Below are positions 1 through 9,431 of a stretch of 64,000 bases of DNA, piece after piece. This DNA comes from Cupriavidus sp. P-10. GTDB taxonomy: Bacteria > Pseudomonadota > Gammaproteobacteria > Burkholderiales > Burkholderiaceae. The notes under the pieces were generated by a model. That model saw nothing but the letters and a program-made list of their open reading frames with translations, was not told where the DNA came from and did not search any database. The translations under genes and the position numbers were made by a program. Each line of letters opens with the position of its first letter. The stretch's first letter is position 1. The stretch lies in contig NZ_AP025171.1 in NCBI RefSeq assembly GCF_003402535.2, forward strand, positions 1,550,001-1,614,000, in the 5' to 3' direction.

Positions 1-2
1 CC

Positions 3-692
3 GGCTTCTGGGCGCGCGAGGCCGATACCGGCATCGACTGGGTCAAGCTGCTGCACGGCGAGCAACGCATGCGCCTGCACCGTACGCTGCCGGCCAGCGC
101 CGACATCGTCGGCCATAACCGCATCACGCACCTGACCGACAAGGGTGAAGGCAAGGGCGCGATCATGGTGACCGAGCGCCGGCTCGAAACGGCAGACGGC
201 GAACTGCTGGCGACGGTGCAGCAGGTCAGCTTCCTGCGCGGCGACGGCGGCTACAGCCAGCGCGACGGCGGCCAGCCCAGCGACGATCCGCTGCCCGCTC
301 TGCGCCCCACCCCGGAGGACCGCGCGCCGGACTTCACCGACATCCAGGCGATCCGCCCCGAAGCCGCGCTGCTGTATCGCCTGATGGGCGACTTCAACCC
401 GCTGCATGCCGACCCGGCAGTCGCCAAGGCAGCCGGTTTCGAGCGTCCGATCCTGCACGGCCTGGCCAGCTACGGGCTGGTCGCGCATGCACTGGTGCGC
501 CAGTGCGCGGACCACGATCCGTCCCGCCTGCGCGCGCTGGATATCCGCTTCACCGCGCCAGTGTTTCCGGGCGAGACGCTGGTCACCGAGATCTGGCGCA
601 CGCCGGACCATCCCAACCACTTCCAGGTGCGTGCCCGCGTGGCCGAGCGCGACAAGGTAGTGCTCAGCCACGGCTGGGCCGAGATCGCCTGA
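3..692 (+). CDS. MaoC-like (hot-dog) enoyl-CoA hydratase, 5' end outside window
   Basis: The reading frame is open from base 3, so the gene starts before the window and only about 229 C-terminal codons are present. The C-terminal half carries the hydratase-2 signature, a GDFNPLHADP segment with Asp and His in the usual spacing, followed by a glycine-rich HGLASYG stretch. The N-terminal part looks like a second, degenerate hot-dog fold, so the whole is probably a double hot-dog (R)-specific enoyl-CoA hydratase. It would hydrate a trans-2-enoyl-CoA in the cytoplasm. It is the first visible gene of a same-strand run with a CoA-transferase, thiolase and acyl-CoA dehydrogenase, which fits a beta-oxidation role. 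The substrate cannot be read from sequence. Confidence 0.85.
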   Translation, partial: GFWAREADTGIDWVKLLHGEQRMRLHRTLPASADIVGHNRITHLTDKGEGKGAIMVTERRLETADGELLATVQQVSFLRGDGGYSQRDGGQPSDDPLPALRPTPEDRAPDFTDIQAIRPEAALLYRLMGDFNPLHADPAVAKAAGFERPILHGLASYGLVAHALVRQCADHDPSRLRALDIRFTAPVFPGETLVTEIWRTPDHPNHFQVRARVAERDKVVLSHGWAEIA

Positions 693-706
693 GTTCGCAG
701 CGCCCT

Positions 707-2032
707 ATGCACCCTATGCATCCCGCAACCGTGGACAACAACAACCTGGCCGCCGCGCTGCAGGCACTGCTGCACCCCGGCGACCATATCTGGTGGGGCC
801 AGGCCACCGCCGAGCCGCTGACGCTGACGCGCGCGCTGGTCGGGCAGCGTCACGCGCTCGCTAAAGGTGGCAGGCTCAGCGTGTTTGTCGGCATCGGCCA
901 GTCCGACACGCTGCAGCCGGCGCAGGCCGACGTGATCGACTTCGTCGGCTACGCCGCCAGCGGCCCGCACCGTGCGCTGGCCAGGGCCGGCGTGCTGGAC
1001 ATCGTGCCCAGCCACTATTCGCACCTGCCCGGCCTGATCCGCGACGGCGCGCTGCGCGCCGACGTAGTGCTGGTACAGGTGTCGCCGCCCGACGAGGAAG
1101 GCCGCTACAGCATGGGCCTGGTGCATGAGTACATTCCCGCGGCGCTCGACCGGGCCCGCGTGATTGTCGCCGAGGTGAACCCGGAAGTGCCATGGACCTA
1201 TGGCAGCCGCCACCTCACCGCGGACGAGTTCGACCTGCTGGTCGATGCCGCGCATGCGCCGATCAGCCTTGACCGCAGCGCTCCCGGCCCGGCGGAACAG
1301 GCGATCGCCCGCCATATCGCGGGCTGGGTCGAGGATGGCGCAACGCTGCAGATGGGCATCGGCAACCTGCCCGAGGCCGTGGTGGCCGCGCTGCACGACC
1401 GCCGCGACCTCGGCCTGCACAGCGGCGCGGTCGGCGACGGCATTGCCGCGCTGGCCGAGGCCGGTGTGCTGACCAATGCGCGCAAGAGCATCGATACCGG
1501 CATTGGCATCGGCGGCATCCTGATGGGCAGCGAGCGCCTGCGCCGCTGGGCCCACCGCAACCCGACGCTCCAGCTGCGCGAGACCAGCTACACGCATCAT
1601 CCCGAGGTGCTGGCCAGCATCGACAAGTTCACGGCGATCAATTCGGCGATCGAGGTTGACCTGACCGGCCAGGTGAATGCCGAAGTGGCGGCTGGCGTTT
1701 ATGTCGGCGCGGTTGGCGGCGCGGTGGACTTCCTGCGCGGCGCCGCGCGCAGCCGCGGTGGCCTGCCCATCGTCGCCCTGCCCGCGACCGCCAAGGGCGC
1801 GAGCCGCATCGTGGCGCAACTGTCGGGCCCGGTCAGCACGCCGCGCTCGGATGCCGGCCTGATCGTCACCGAATACGGCGTCGCCGACCTGCGCGGCCAG
1901 ACCCTGTCGCAGCGCGTGCGCCGCATGCTGGACATCGCCGCGCCGGAACACCGGGAAGACCTGGAGCGCCAGGCCCACGCCCTGCTGCGCCAGTGCGGCG
2001 CGGTTTTCGTTGCCACCGGGGGCACGGCCTGA
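707..2032 (+). CDS. acetyl-CoA hydrolase / 4-hydroxybutyrate CoA-transferase family protein
   Basis: 441 residues of the two-domain family I CoA-transferase/acetyl-CoA hydrolase fold. Recognisable segments are ATLQMGIGNLP in the middle and the C-terminal VTEYGVADLRG motif. The family moves CoA between carboxylic acids through a covalent glutamyl-CoA ester. Here the expected H-(S/T)-E-M/L-x-S/G-D-G segment reads HSGAVGDG, so glycine occupies the usual glutamate position. The true chemistry may therefore be CoA-ester hydrolysis or something else. Two in-frame ATGs (707 and 716) are possible starts, and the first lies 14 bases after the MaoC stop, which suggests one transcript. Confidence 0.85.
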   Translation: MHPMHPATVDNNNLAAALQALLHPGDHIWWGQATAEPLTLTRALVGQRHALAKGGRLSVFVGIGQSDTLQPAQADVIDFVGYAASGPHRALARAGVLDIVPSHYSHLPGLIRDGALRADVVLVQVSPPDEEGRYSMGLVHEYIPAALDRARVIVAEVNPEVPWTYGSRHLTADEFDLLVDAAHAPISLDRSAPGPAEQAIARHIAGWVEDGATLQMGIGNLPEAVVAALHDRRDLGLHSGAVGDGIAALAEAGVLTNARKSIDTGIGIGGILMGSERLRRWAHRNPTLQLRETSYTHHPEVLASIDKFTAINSAIEVDLTGQVNAEVAAGVYVGAVGGAVDFLRGAARSRGGLPIVALPATAKGASRIVAQLSGPVSTPRSDAGLIVTEYGVADLRGQTLSQRVRRMLDIAAPEHREDLERQAHALLRQCGAVFVATGGTA

Positions 2033-2078
2033 CCGGGCCCCAGCTTCGCTACCCAACAGAATTTCCAAGGAGACTTCC

Positions 2079-3287
2079 ATGCGCCGAGCCGCAATCGTCA
2101 CCCCCCTCCGTACTCCCGTCGGCACCTTCGGCGGCAGCCTGCGCCCCGTGTCCGTCGAGGAACTGGCCGCCACCACCGTGCGCGCCGTGGTCGAACGCAG
2201 CGGCATCGACCCCGCCCGCATCGACGACGTGGTCTTTGCCCAGTCCTACGCCAACAGCGAAGTGCCCTGCGTGGGCCGCTGGGCCGCGCTGCAGGCTGGC
2301 CTGCCGGTCGAAGTGCCGGGCATGCAGCTGGACCGCCGCTGCGGCGGCGGCCTGCAGGCCATCGTCACGGCGTCGATGATGGTGCAGAGCGGCGCTGCCG
2401 ACGTGGTCATCGCCGGCGGCGTCGAGAGCATGAGCAATATCGAGTACTACACCACCGACATGCGCTGGGGCTCGCGCTCGGGCAACGTGAAGTTCTACGA
2501 CCGCCTCGACCGCGGCCGCGAGCGTTCGCAGCCGGTCGAGCGCTTCGGCAAGATCTCCGGAATGATCGAGACCGCCGAGAACCTGGCGCGCGACTACGGC
2601 ATCAGCCGCGAGCAGGCCGACGCGTTCTCCGTGCGCAGCCACGAGCGCGCAGCGGCGGCGTGGGAATCGGGCCGTTTCGACGCCGAGATCGTGCCGGTGC
2701 AGGTGCCGCAGCGCAAGGGCGACCCGGTCACGTTCGCGCGTGACGAGGGCTTCCGTCCCGGCACCTCGATGGAAAGCCTGGGCAAGCTGCGCGCGCTGAC
2801 GCCCAATGGCACCGTCACGGCCGGCAACGCCAGCCAGCAGAACGATGCCTCGGCCGCCTGCCTGATCGTGGCCGAAGACAAGCTGGCCGAACTGGGCCTG
2901 ACCCCGATGGCGACGCTGGTGGGCTGGGCCGCCGCGGGCTGCGAGCCGTCGCACATGGGCATCGGCCCGGTGCCGGCGGTGAAGAAGCTGCTCAAGCGCC
3001 TGAACCTGACGCTTGACCAGATGGACCTGGTGGAACTGAACGAAGCCTTTGCCTGCCAGGTGCTGGCCGTGCTGAAGGGCTGGGAATGGAACGACCAGGA
3101 CGCGATCGAGCAGAAGCTCAACGTGAACGGCTCGGGCATCTCGCTGGGCCACCCGATCGGCGCCACGGGCGTGCGCATCCTGGCCACGCTGCTGCACGAA
3201 CTGCAGCGCCGTGGCGGCCGCTATGGCCTGGAAACCATGTGCATCGGCGGCGGCCAGGGCATCGCCGCGGTGTTCGAGCGCTGCTGA
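2079..3287 (+). CDS. thiolase family acetyl-CoA acyltransferase
   Basis: 402 residues with the complete thiolase catalytic set: nucleophilic Cys88 in DRRCGGGLQ, His358 in GHPIGATG and Cys388 in CIGGGQG. Thiolases cleave a 3-ketoacyl-CoA with CoA to acetyl-CoA and a shortened acyl-CoA, or run the condensation in reverse. A longer reading frame extends upstream, but the ATG at 2079 is preceded by AAGGAG at good spacing and begins with the family-typical RRAAIVTPLRTPVG. It follows the CoA-transferase by 46 bases on the same strand, so a degradative role in this cluster is likely. Chain-length specificity is unknown. Confidence 0.92.
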   Translation: MRRAAIVTPLRTPVGTFGGSLRPVSVEELAATTVRAVVERSGIDPARIDDVVFAQSYANSEVPCVGRWAALQAGLPVEVPGMQLDRRCGGGLQAIVTASMMVQSGAADVVIAGGVESMSNIEYYTTDMRWGSRSGNVKFYDRLDRGRERSQPVERFGKISGMIETAENLARDYGISREQADAFSVRSHERAAAAWESGRFDAEIVPVQVPQRKGDPVTFARDEGFRPGTSMESLGKLRALTPNGTVTAGNASQQNDASAACLIVAEDKLAELGLTPMATLVGWAAAGCEPSHMGIGPVPAVKKLLKRLNLTLDQMDLVELNEAFACQVLAVLKGWEWNDQDAIEQKLNVNGSGISLGHPIGATGVRILATLLHELQRRGGRYGLETMCIGGGQGIAAVFERC

Positions 3288-3422
3288 TCGCGCGCTTTCG
3301 ATCTGCCTTACCTGTCCGCAGTACCGCACGGCCCCATCGGGAGCGAGGAGCCGTGCCTGCCTGCTTGCATGGCTGTCTGCATTATCCGCATTACGTATTA
3401 CGCATTACGTAGGAGAAGTATC

Positions 3423-4409
3423 TTGATTTCCACCTCACGCCGCCACCTGCTGTTGTCCGGACTGGCCCTGTGCGCCGCAACCCTGGCCAGCGGCCCTGCC
3501 GCCGCGCAGGGCAATGGCCAGCCGGTCCGCCTCGTGGTCGGCTATGCCGCGGGCGGGCCCGCGGACCAGGCCGCGCGGCTCTTTGCCGTAGCGCTGGGCA
3601 AGACGCTCAACACCACCGTCATCGTCGACAACAAGCCCGGCGCCAATGCCACGCTGGCCGGGTATGAAGTGGTGCGCGCCAAGGCGGACGGCGCCACGCT
3701 GTGGTTTGCCGCCAGCGCCGCGCTGACGGTGGCGCCGAACATCATGAAGAGCCTGCCCTTTGACCCGGCCCGCGACCTGACGCCGGTGGCCCCGGTGGCG
3801 CGCTACTACAACATGCTGGTGGCCAACACGAAGGAGCCGTTCAAGACCACGCAGGAACTGGTGGCGTACGCCAAGGCCCATCCGGACAAGCTCAGCTACG
3901 GCTCCTCCGGCGTGGGCAGCTCCAACCACGTCGCCATGGCGCTGTTCGCGCGGCAGGCGCAGGTCGATCTGAACCACATCCCGTACAAGGGCAATGCCCC
4001 TGCCATGACCGACACCATCGGCGGCCAGATCGACATGATGTTCGACATCATCAGCACCGCCAGCGGCTATGTGCAGAGCGGCAAGGTCAAGCCCATCGCC
4101 GTGGGTTCGCCCAGGCGCAATCCGTCGCTGCCCAACGTGCCGACCTTCCGCGAAGCCGGCATTCCAGCGCTGAAAGACTACGAGGCCGGTGGCTGGTATG
4201 CCATCTACGCGCCCAAGGGGCTGGCGCCGGAACTGACGCAGAAGCTGGCGACCGCGGTGCGGCAGGCCGTGGACGATGCCGAACTCAAGAAGCGCTACGC
4301 CGAACTGGGCTACGAGCAGTGGAGCGGCACCACGCAGGACGTCGTCAACACCGCCGCGCGCGAGCGCACGCAGTGGGCCGGCGTGCTCAAGGGCGTGACG
4401 CTGGACTGA
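3423..4409 (+). CDS. Bug-family tripartite tricarboxylate transporter substrate-binding protein
   Basis: About 328 residues from a TTG start at 3423, preceded by AGGAGA at 3411-3416. No in-frame ATG gives a proper leader, since the upstream ATG at 3369 would put an extra hydrophilic stretch before the signal. The N-terminus has an SRRHLLL twin-arginine-like motif, a hydrophobic core and an AAAQG cleavage region. The mature part shows Bug hallmarks: VRLVVGYAAGGPADQ near the N-terminus, the NKPGANATLAG stretch, then the SYGSSGVGSSNH ligand-loop region. These periplasmic receptors bind carboxylates for TctAB-type permeases. No permease is encoded here, as is common for orphan Bug proteins. Its place among CoA-activating enzymes suggests the ligand is the acid degraded by the cluster. 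Confidence 0.88.
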   Translation: MISTSRRHLLLSGLALCAATLASGPAAAQGNGQPVRLVVGYAAGGPADQAARLFAVALGKTLNTTVIVDNKPGANATLAGYEVVRAKADGATLWFAASAALTVAPNIMKSLPFDPARDLTPVAPVARYYNMLVANTKEPFKTTQELVAYAKAHPDKLSYGSSGVGSSNHVAMALFARQAQVDLNHIPYKGNAPAMTDTIGGQIDMMFDIISTASGYVQSGKVKPIAVGSPRRNPSLPNVPTFREAGIPALKDYEAGGWYAIYAPKGLAPELTQKLATAVRQAVDDAELKKRYAELGYEQWSGTTQDVVNTAARERTQWAGVLKGVTLD

Positions 4410-4424
4410 GCCTCCTTCTCGTCC

Positions 4425-4458
4425 CGCACATTGCCCCCCACATGCCGCGCACATTGCC
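4425..4458 (+). repeat. short direct repeat before the acyl-CoA dehydrogenase gene
   Basis: CGCACATTGCC occurs at 4425-4435 and again at 4448-4458, 23 bp apart, in the 93-base gap between the Bug gene and the acyl-CoA dehydrogenase gene. It could be a regulatory half-site pair or simple slippage; nothing else supports a role. Confidence 0.4.
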
Positions 4459-4502
4459 TCCCACTCGCCCCCGCACCGACCCGACACTGAGGAAACCCCG
4501 AC

Positions 4503-5660
4503 ATGATCCGCGATAACGACACCCTGGAAGCCCTGCTCGACAGCGTGCGGCGCTTCGTGCGCGAACGCCTGGTGCCCGCCGAGGCACTGGTTGCCGAAAC
4601 CGATGAAATCCCGCAGGACATCGTGCAGGACATGCGCGAGATGGGCCTGTTCGGCATGACCATCCCCGAGCGCTTCGGCGGCCTGGAACTGACCATGGAA
4701 GAAGAAGCGCGCGTGGTCATGGAGCTGTGCCAGACCTCGCCGGCGTTCCGCTCGCTGCTGGGCACCACCGTCGGCATCGGCTCGCAGGGCATCCTGATGG
4801 ACGGCACGCCGGAGCAGCAGCAAGCCTGGCTGCCGCGCCTGGCCACCGGCGAGATCCTGGCCTCGTTCGCGCTGACCGAGCCGGATGCGGGTTCGGATGC
4901 GGGCTCGCTGCGCACCACTGCCGTCAGGGACGGCGACCACTACGTGGTCAACGGCACCAAGCGCTTCATCACCAACGCGCCGCAGGCCGGGATGTTTACG
5001 CTGATGGCCCGGACCAATCCGGACATCAAGGGCTCGGCCGGGGTCTCGGCCTTTATCGTCGACGCGAAGACGCCGGGCATCAGCTTCGGCAAGCGGGACG
5101 TCAAGATGGGCCAGAAAGGCGCGCATACCTGCGACGTGATCTTCGAGAACGTGCGGGTGCCGGCGTCCAACCTGATCGGCCTGAAGGAAGGCCAGGGCTT
5201 CAAGACCGCGATGAAGGTGCTGGACAAGGGCCGGCTCCACATCTCGGCGGTCAGCGTGGGCGTGGCCAAACGCGTGCTGCGCGACGCGCTCAACTACGCG
5301 CTGGAGCGCCAGCAGTTCGGCCAGCCGATCTGCGAGTTCCAGCTGATCCAGGCCATGCTGGCCGACAGCCAGGCCGAGCTCTACGCCGCCGAATGCATGG
5401 TGATCGACGCCGCGCGCCGCCGCGACGAAGGCAAGAACGTTTCCACCGAAGCCTCATGCTGCAAGATGTTCGCCACCGAGATGGTGGGCCGCGTGGCCGA
5501 CCGCGCGGTTCAGATTCTCGGCGGTTCCGGCTATATTTCGGAGTACGGCATCGAGCGCTTCTACCGCGACGTGCGCCTGTTCCGCCTGTATGAAGGCACC
5601 ACGCAGATCCAGCAGGTCATCATCGCCCGCAACATGATCCGCGAGGCGCGCGGCGCCTGA
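4503..5660 (+). CDS. acyl-CoA dehydrogenase
   Basis: 385 residues, the usual length for the family. The flavin/substrate signature FALTEPDAGSDAGS, the mid-domain NGTKRFITNAPQAG and the C-terminal YEGTTQIQ are all present, and Glu364 of the last motif is the expected catalytic base. The enzyme would oxidise an acyl-CoA to the trans-2-enoyl-CoA with FAD and pass electrons to electron-transfer flavoprotein. It sits between a Bug receptor and a CaiB/BaiF CoA-transferase on the same strand. Together with the neighbouring thiolase and MaoC hydratase it supplies the dehydrogenation step of a dedicated beta-oxidation route. Whether it acts on short, branched or dicarboxyl-CoA substrates cannot be decided. 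Confidence 0.93.
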   Translation: MIRDNDTLEALLDSVRRFVRERLVPAEALVAETDEIPQDIVQDMREMGLFGMTIPERFGGLELTMEEEARVVMELCQTSPAFRSLLGTTVGIGSQGILMDGTPEQQQAWLPRLATGEILASFALTEPDAGSDAGSLRTTAVRDGDHYVVNGTKRFITNAPQAGMFTLMARTNPDIKGSAGVSAFIVDAKTPGISFGKRDVKMGQKGAHTCDVIFENVRVPASNLIGLKEGQGFKTAMKVLDKGRLHISAVSVGVAKRVLRDALNYALERQQFGQPICEFQLIQAMLADSQAELYAAECMVIDAARRRDEGKNVSTEASCCKMFATEMVGRVADRAVQILGGSGYISEYGIERFYRDVRLFRLYEGTTQIQQVIIARNMIREARGA

Positions 5661-5744
5661 GGGCCGAGCTGCCGAGATGCCCCCACGCTGCCCGCCCCGC
5701 AACATCCCGCACCGGGCAGCAACGATGCAACCGCCACGATTTCC

Positions 5745-7043
5745 ATGACTGATTCCGCCACCAACTCCCTTCCCGACCTGCCGCCCCCTTCGCCGCGCAC
5801 GGGCGCGCTGAGCCACCTGCGCGTGCTCGACCTGTCGCGCGTGCTGGCCGGGCCGTGGTCCACCCAGAACCTGGCGGACATGGGCGCCGATGTCATCAAG
5901 ATCGAAAAGCCCGGCGAAGGCGACGATACCCGGCACTGGGGCCCTCCGTTCCTGTCGGGCGAGGATGGCGCGCCCACGCGGCAGGCGAGCTATTTCACCG
6001 CGGCCAACCGCAACAAGCGCTCGGTCACCGTGGACATGTCTAAGCCGGAAGGCCAGGCACTGATCCGCGAGCTGGCCCGCCACAGCGACGTCGTGGTCGA
6101 AAACTTCAAGACCGGCGGCCTCAAGCGCTATGGCCTGGACTACGAGAGCCTGAGCGCGATCAATCCGCGCCTGGTCTATTGCTCGGTGACCGGCTTTGGC
6201 CACACGGGGCCGTACGCCGCCCGCCCCGGCTACGACCTGCTGATCCAGGCCATGAGCGGCCTGATGAGCATCACCGGCCATGCCGACAGCGAACCCGGCG
6301 GCGGCCCGATGAAGGTGGGCGTGGCGGTGATCGACCTGTTTACCGGCATGTACGCCACCACCGCGATCCTGAGCGCGCTGGAAGCGCGCCACTACACCGG
6401 CCGCGGCCAGCATATCGACATCGCCCTGCTCGACGTGGCGATGGCGGTGCTGGCCAACCAGGGCGCGGGCTTCCTCAATGCCGAGGACGTGCCCCGCCGC
6501 CAGGGCAATATCCACCCGAGCGTGGTGCCCTACCAGGACTTCCCCACCGCCGACGGCAACATGCTGCTGGCGATCGGCAACGACGGCCAGTTCGCGCGCT
6601 TCTGCGAGGCCGCGGGCGTGGACTGGGCCCGCGATGAGCGCTATGCCACCAACACCGGCCGCGTCAACAACCGCAAGGTGCTGATCGCGATGATGATGGA
6701 GCTGACGCGCACCCGCACCACCGCCGGATGGGTCACGCTGCTCGAAGCCAATTCCGTGCCGTGCGGCCCGATCAACAACATCGCCCAGGCGTACGCCGAC
6801 CCGCATGTGCAGTCGCGCGGCCTGCGCATCGAGCAGTCGCGCTATCCGGGCGAGCAGCCGCCCGCCGGCCAGAGCGTCAATCGGGTAGTGACCGCCGCCA
6901 GTCCGCTGCGCCTCTCGGAGACGCCGCCCACGCTGCGCTATGCCCCGCCGGCGCTGGGCCAGCACACCGAGGAGGTGCTGCGCGACTACCTGAAGCTCGA
7001 TGCGGAACAGGTGGAGGCGCTGCGCACCAAGGGCGTGGTGTAA
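5745..7043 (+). CDS. CaiB/BaiF (family III) CoA-transferase
   Basis: 432 residues. The N-terminal LRVLDLSRVLAGPWSTQNLADMGADVIKIE stretch (residues about 25-54) is diagnostic of family III CoA-transferases. Asp164, in GYDLLIQAM, is the conserved aspartate that forms the acyl anhydride in formyl-CoA transferase. These cytoplasmic enzymes activate an acid by taking CoA from another thioester, often succinyl-CoA. A proline-rich leader of about 22 residues precedes the domain and the ribosome-binding site is weak, so the start is less certain than the rest. It follows the acyl-CoA dehydrogenase on the same strand and could provide the activation step alongside the AMP-forming ligase at 7858. Confidence 0.9.
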   Translation: MTDSATNSLPDLPPPSPRTGALSHLRVLDLSRVLAGPWSTQNLADMGADVIKIEKPGEGDDTRHWGPPFLSGEDGAPTRQASYFTAANRNKRSVTVDMSKPEGQALIRELARHSDVVVENFKTGGLKRYGLDYESLSAINPRLVYCSVTGFGHTGPYAARPGYDLLIQAMSGLMSITGHADSEPGGGPMKVGVAVIDLFTGMYATTAILSALEARHYTGRGQHIDIALLDVAMAVLANQGAGFLNAEDVPRRQGNIHPSVVPYQDFPTADGNMLLAIGNDGQFARFCEAAGVDWARDERYATNTGRVNNRKVLIAMMMELTRTRTTAGWVTLLEANSVPCGPINNIAQAYADPHVQSRGLRIEQSRYPGEQPPAGQSVNRVVTAASPLRLSETPPTLRYAPPALGQHTEEVLRDYLKLDAEQVEALRTKGVV

Positions 7044-7093
7044 GCCGATACGACGACAAGGCGCCCAGGCCCTCACACGGTTGCCCGAAGACC

Positions 7094-7726
7094 ATGCGCA
7101 TCGAACTCCAGGCTTTCTCGCATATGCATGTGTCGCGGCTGTTGCCGGCCTTCCCGCTGGTGATCGCCGCGGCGCAGGGCAAGACCCTGGTACGGCGCCG
7201 CGGCTTCGAGCGCGTGGTCGTTCCCGGGCAGCCTTTGGTGGTGGCACCCTTCGAAACCGTCGACCTGTACCTCGACGGCGGCGCGATGCAGCCGGCCTGC
7301 TGCAGCCTGCAAATGCGGTTGCGGCCCGGCGGCGCGCCCGGCGCGTCGCTGCATCACCGGCTGTCGCGGCGCGTCTTCATGCAGCCGCAGCACACATGGA
7401 GCGCGGCCTTTATCGCCGGCTTGCTGCGCGCTTCGCCCACGCAGGTGCGGCGCACGCTGTTCTCGGAAGGTGCCGCATTGACGGAACTGTGCCGCACGCA
7501 GCGGCTGATGCGGGCCTTGTTCGAGGTCCTGCATGACAATCCCGGCGCCGAGGAACTGAAGCGCCGCATCGGCTGGTCGCCGCGCAGCGACCTGGAGGCC
7601 GCCTTCTACGACTGGTTCGGCCTCTCGCTGCACGCGCTGGCACGATCCGGCGCCCGGAGGCCTGCCGCCGATGCCACGCGCGCCGCGGCGTTCGTACCGC
7701 GCTGGCTGGAACAGCAGATGGCCTGA
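7094..7726 (+). CDS. small AraC-like helix-turn-helix regulator (paralogue of the gene at 13057)
   Basis: 210 residues from the ATG at 7094; the reading frame is open upstream, but homology to the second copy begins here. The N-terminal half is beta-rich and has no family I can name. The C-terminal half has the AraC-type pattern SPTQVRRTLFSEGAALTEL followed by CRTQRLMRALFE, the first helix-turn-helix of the AraC domain. The second half-domain is weaker, around RIGWSPRSDLEAAFYDWFGLS. The same architecture and many identical residues occur in the minus-strand gene at 13057. It lies between a CoA-transferase and an acyl-CoA ligase gene and probably regulates this cluster. Confidence 0.7.
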   Translation: MRIELQAFSHMHVSRLLPAFPLVIAAAQGKTLVRRRGFERVVVPGQPLVVAPFETVDLYLDGGAMQPACCSLQMRLRPGGAPGASLHHRLSRRVFMQPQHTWSAAFIAGLLRASPTQVRRTLFSEGAALTELCRTQRLMRALFEVLHDNPGAEELKRRIGWSPRSDLEAAFYDWFGLSLHALARSGARRPAADATRAAAFVPRWLEQQMA

Positions 7727-7857
7727 CCCACGCGCTTTCGGCAACCTCGAAAGGGGCCTTTGCCGATGCGCGATTGCAGCGCACCAGCCGCGCACATACA
7801 CTGGCGTCGTCCGCTTTGCCGGACGGTTTTCTACCCCGCACAAGGACTTTCCGCGCG

Positions 7858-9390
7858 ATGCCCCCGGACCGAGCCAACCTACAACGGATCAGCGACATCC
7901 CCCGCCACTGGGCCACCGAGGCCCCTGACCGCGCGGCGGTATTCGAGGATGGCCGCATCGTCACCTTCGCCCAACTGTGGCAGGGAATCGAAGATGCCCA
8001 GGCCTGGCTGCAGGCGCAGGGCGTCGGCACCGGAGACCGGGTGCTGGTCGTTGCCGAGAACTGCCTCGCCGTGATCACGCTGGTATTCGCCTTGTCCGAA
8101 CTGGGCGCGTGGCCGGTGGTGGTCAACGCGCGCCTGTCGGAACGCGAGATCGAGGTGATCCGCTCGCACTGCCAGCCGCGCCTGATGCTGTTTACGCACG
8201 CAGCATCGCCCGACGCGCTGCGGCACGGCGTGCGTTACCGTGGCCGCGAGATCGCGCCCACCGGCCTCGGCCCGCTGATGGCCAGCGCGGCCGACAACGC
8301 CAGCGAGCGCGAGCCCGAAGCCCTGGCACGCGAGGTCGCCGTGCTGATCTACACCTCCGGCACCACCGGGCAGCCCAAGGGCGTGATGGTGACGCACCGC
8401 GGCCTGCTGCACTTTGCCCGCGTCACGGTGGAATCGCGCCGCATGCAGCCTGACGACTGTGCCTATGCGGTCATGCCGATGTCGCATGTCTTCGGACTGG
8501 GCACGCTGCTGGTGTCGACCTTCCAGGCCGGCGCGAGCCTCTACCTGAGCGCGCGTTTCAACGCGGCGGACGTCACCGCGGCGATCCGGAAAGGGGCGAT
8601 CACCCTGCTGCAGGGCGTGCCGACCATGTTCAGCCGCATCCTCGCGCATGTGCGCGCCAGCGGCATGCCGCTGGCGCCGTCACCCAGGCTGCGCTACCTG
8701 TACACCGGCGGCGGGCCGCTCGATCCCACGCTCAAGCAGGAAGTCGAAGCGATGTTCGGCCAGCCGCTGCACCATGGCTACGGCATGACCGAATACGCGG
8801 GCTCGCTGTTCGTCACGCGCATGAACCGGCCGCGCGCCGATTGCTCGGCGGGTGAGATCGTCGAAGGTGCCGAACTGCAAGTGGTCGGGCCAGAAGGCCA
8901 GCCGGTGCCGGCCGGCGAACCCGGCGAGCTGTGGGTCAGGGGCCCCGGTGTCATGCGCGGCTATTACCGGGCACCGGCGCTGACCGCCGAGGCGCTGCGC
9001 TCCGGTGGCTGGCTCAATACCGGCGACCTCGGCCGGCTGGGGCCCGACGGCGCACTGTTCATCGTGGGCCGCACCAAGGACCTGATCATCCACTCGGGCT
9101 TCAACGTCTATCCGATCGAGGTCGAATCGGTAATCAACACCCATCCCTCGGTGCGCGTGTCGGCCGTGATCGGCCAGCCCGCCGCGGACGGTAACGAGCA
9201 AGTGATTGCCTTTGTCGAGATCAAGGACGGCGAGAAGTTCGATGCGGAGGCACTGCACGACTACCTGGTCGACCGCCTGTCGCCGTACAAGCGCCCGGAG
9301 AAGATCCTGCGCGTCGCCAGCATCCCGACCACGGCCAGCGGCAAGCTGCTCAAGCACCAGCTCAAGCAGATGGTTTCGCAGCAGAAATAG
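7858..9390 (+). CDS. AMP-forming acyl-CoA ligase (fatty-acid/aryl-CoA synthetase family)
   Basis: 510 residues from the ATG at 7858. The adenylate-forming P-loop [17 protein letters not shown], the GYGMTE motif, the NTGDLGRLGPDG motif and the C-terminal hinge and lysine region (GRTKDLIIHSGFNVYP, then TASGKLLKHQLK) are all intact. The enzyme would activate a carboxylic acid with ATP to the acyl-AMP and then the CoA thioester. A longer frame begins at 7774, but that N-terminus does not look like the family, and the domain start LQRISDIPRHWATEAPDRAAV follows directly from 7858. It ends the same-strand catabolic cluster. The substrate is unassigned. Confidence 0.9.
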   Translation: MPPDRANLQRISDIPRHWATEAPDRAAVFEDGRIVTFAQLWQGIEDAQAWLQAQGVGTGDRVLVVAENCLAVITLVFALSELGAWPVVVNARLSEREIEVIRSHCQPRLMLFTHAASPDALRHGVRYRGREIAPTGLGPLMASAADNASEREPEALAREVAVLIYTSGTTGQPKGVMVTHRGLLHFARVTVESRRMQPDDCAYAVMPMSHVFGLGTLLVSTFQAGASLYLSARFNAADVTAAIRKGAITLLQGVPTMFSRILAHVRASGMPLAPSPRLRYLYTGGGPLDPTLKQEVEAMFGQPLHHGYGMTEYAGSLFVTRMNRPRADCSAGEIVEGAELQVVGPEGQPVPAGEPGELWVRGPGVMRGYYRAPALTAEALRSGGWLNTGDLGRLGPDGALFIVGRTKDLIIHSGFNVYPIEVESVINTHPSVRVSAVIGQPAADGNEQVIAFVEIKDGEKFDAEALHDYLVDRLSPYKRPEKILRVASIPTTASGKLLKHQLKQMVSQQK

Positions 9391-9431
9391 TGGTAGCGGT
9401 AGCGGCGGCGGGGGCGATCAGGCGGGGGCGA

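Noticed and set aside
4425..4458. A fourth AraC operator of the 21-bp type
   Set aside because: The repeated CGCACATTGCC units are 23 bp apart and lack the TGTCCC...AATGC layout in both copies.
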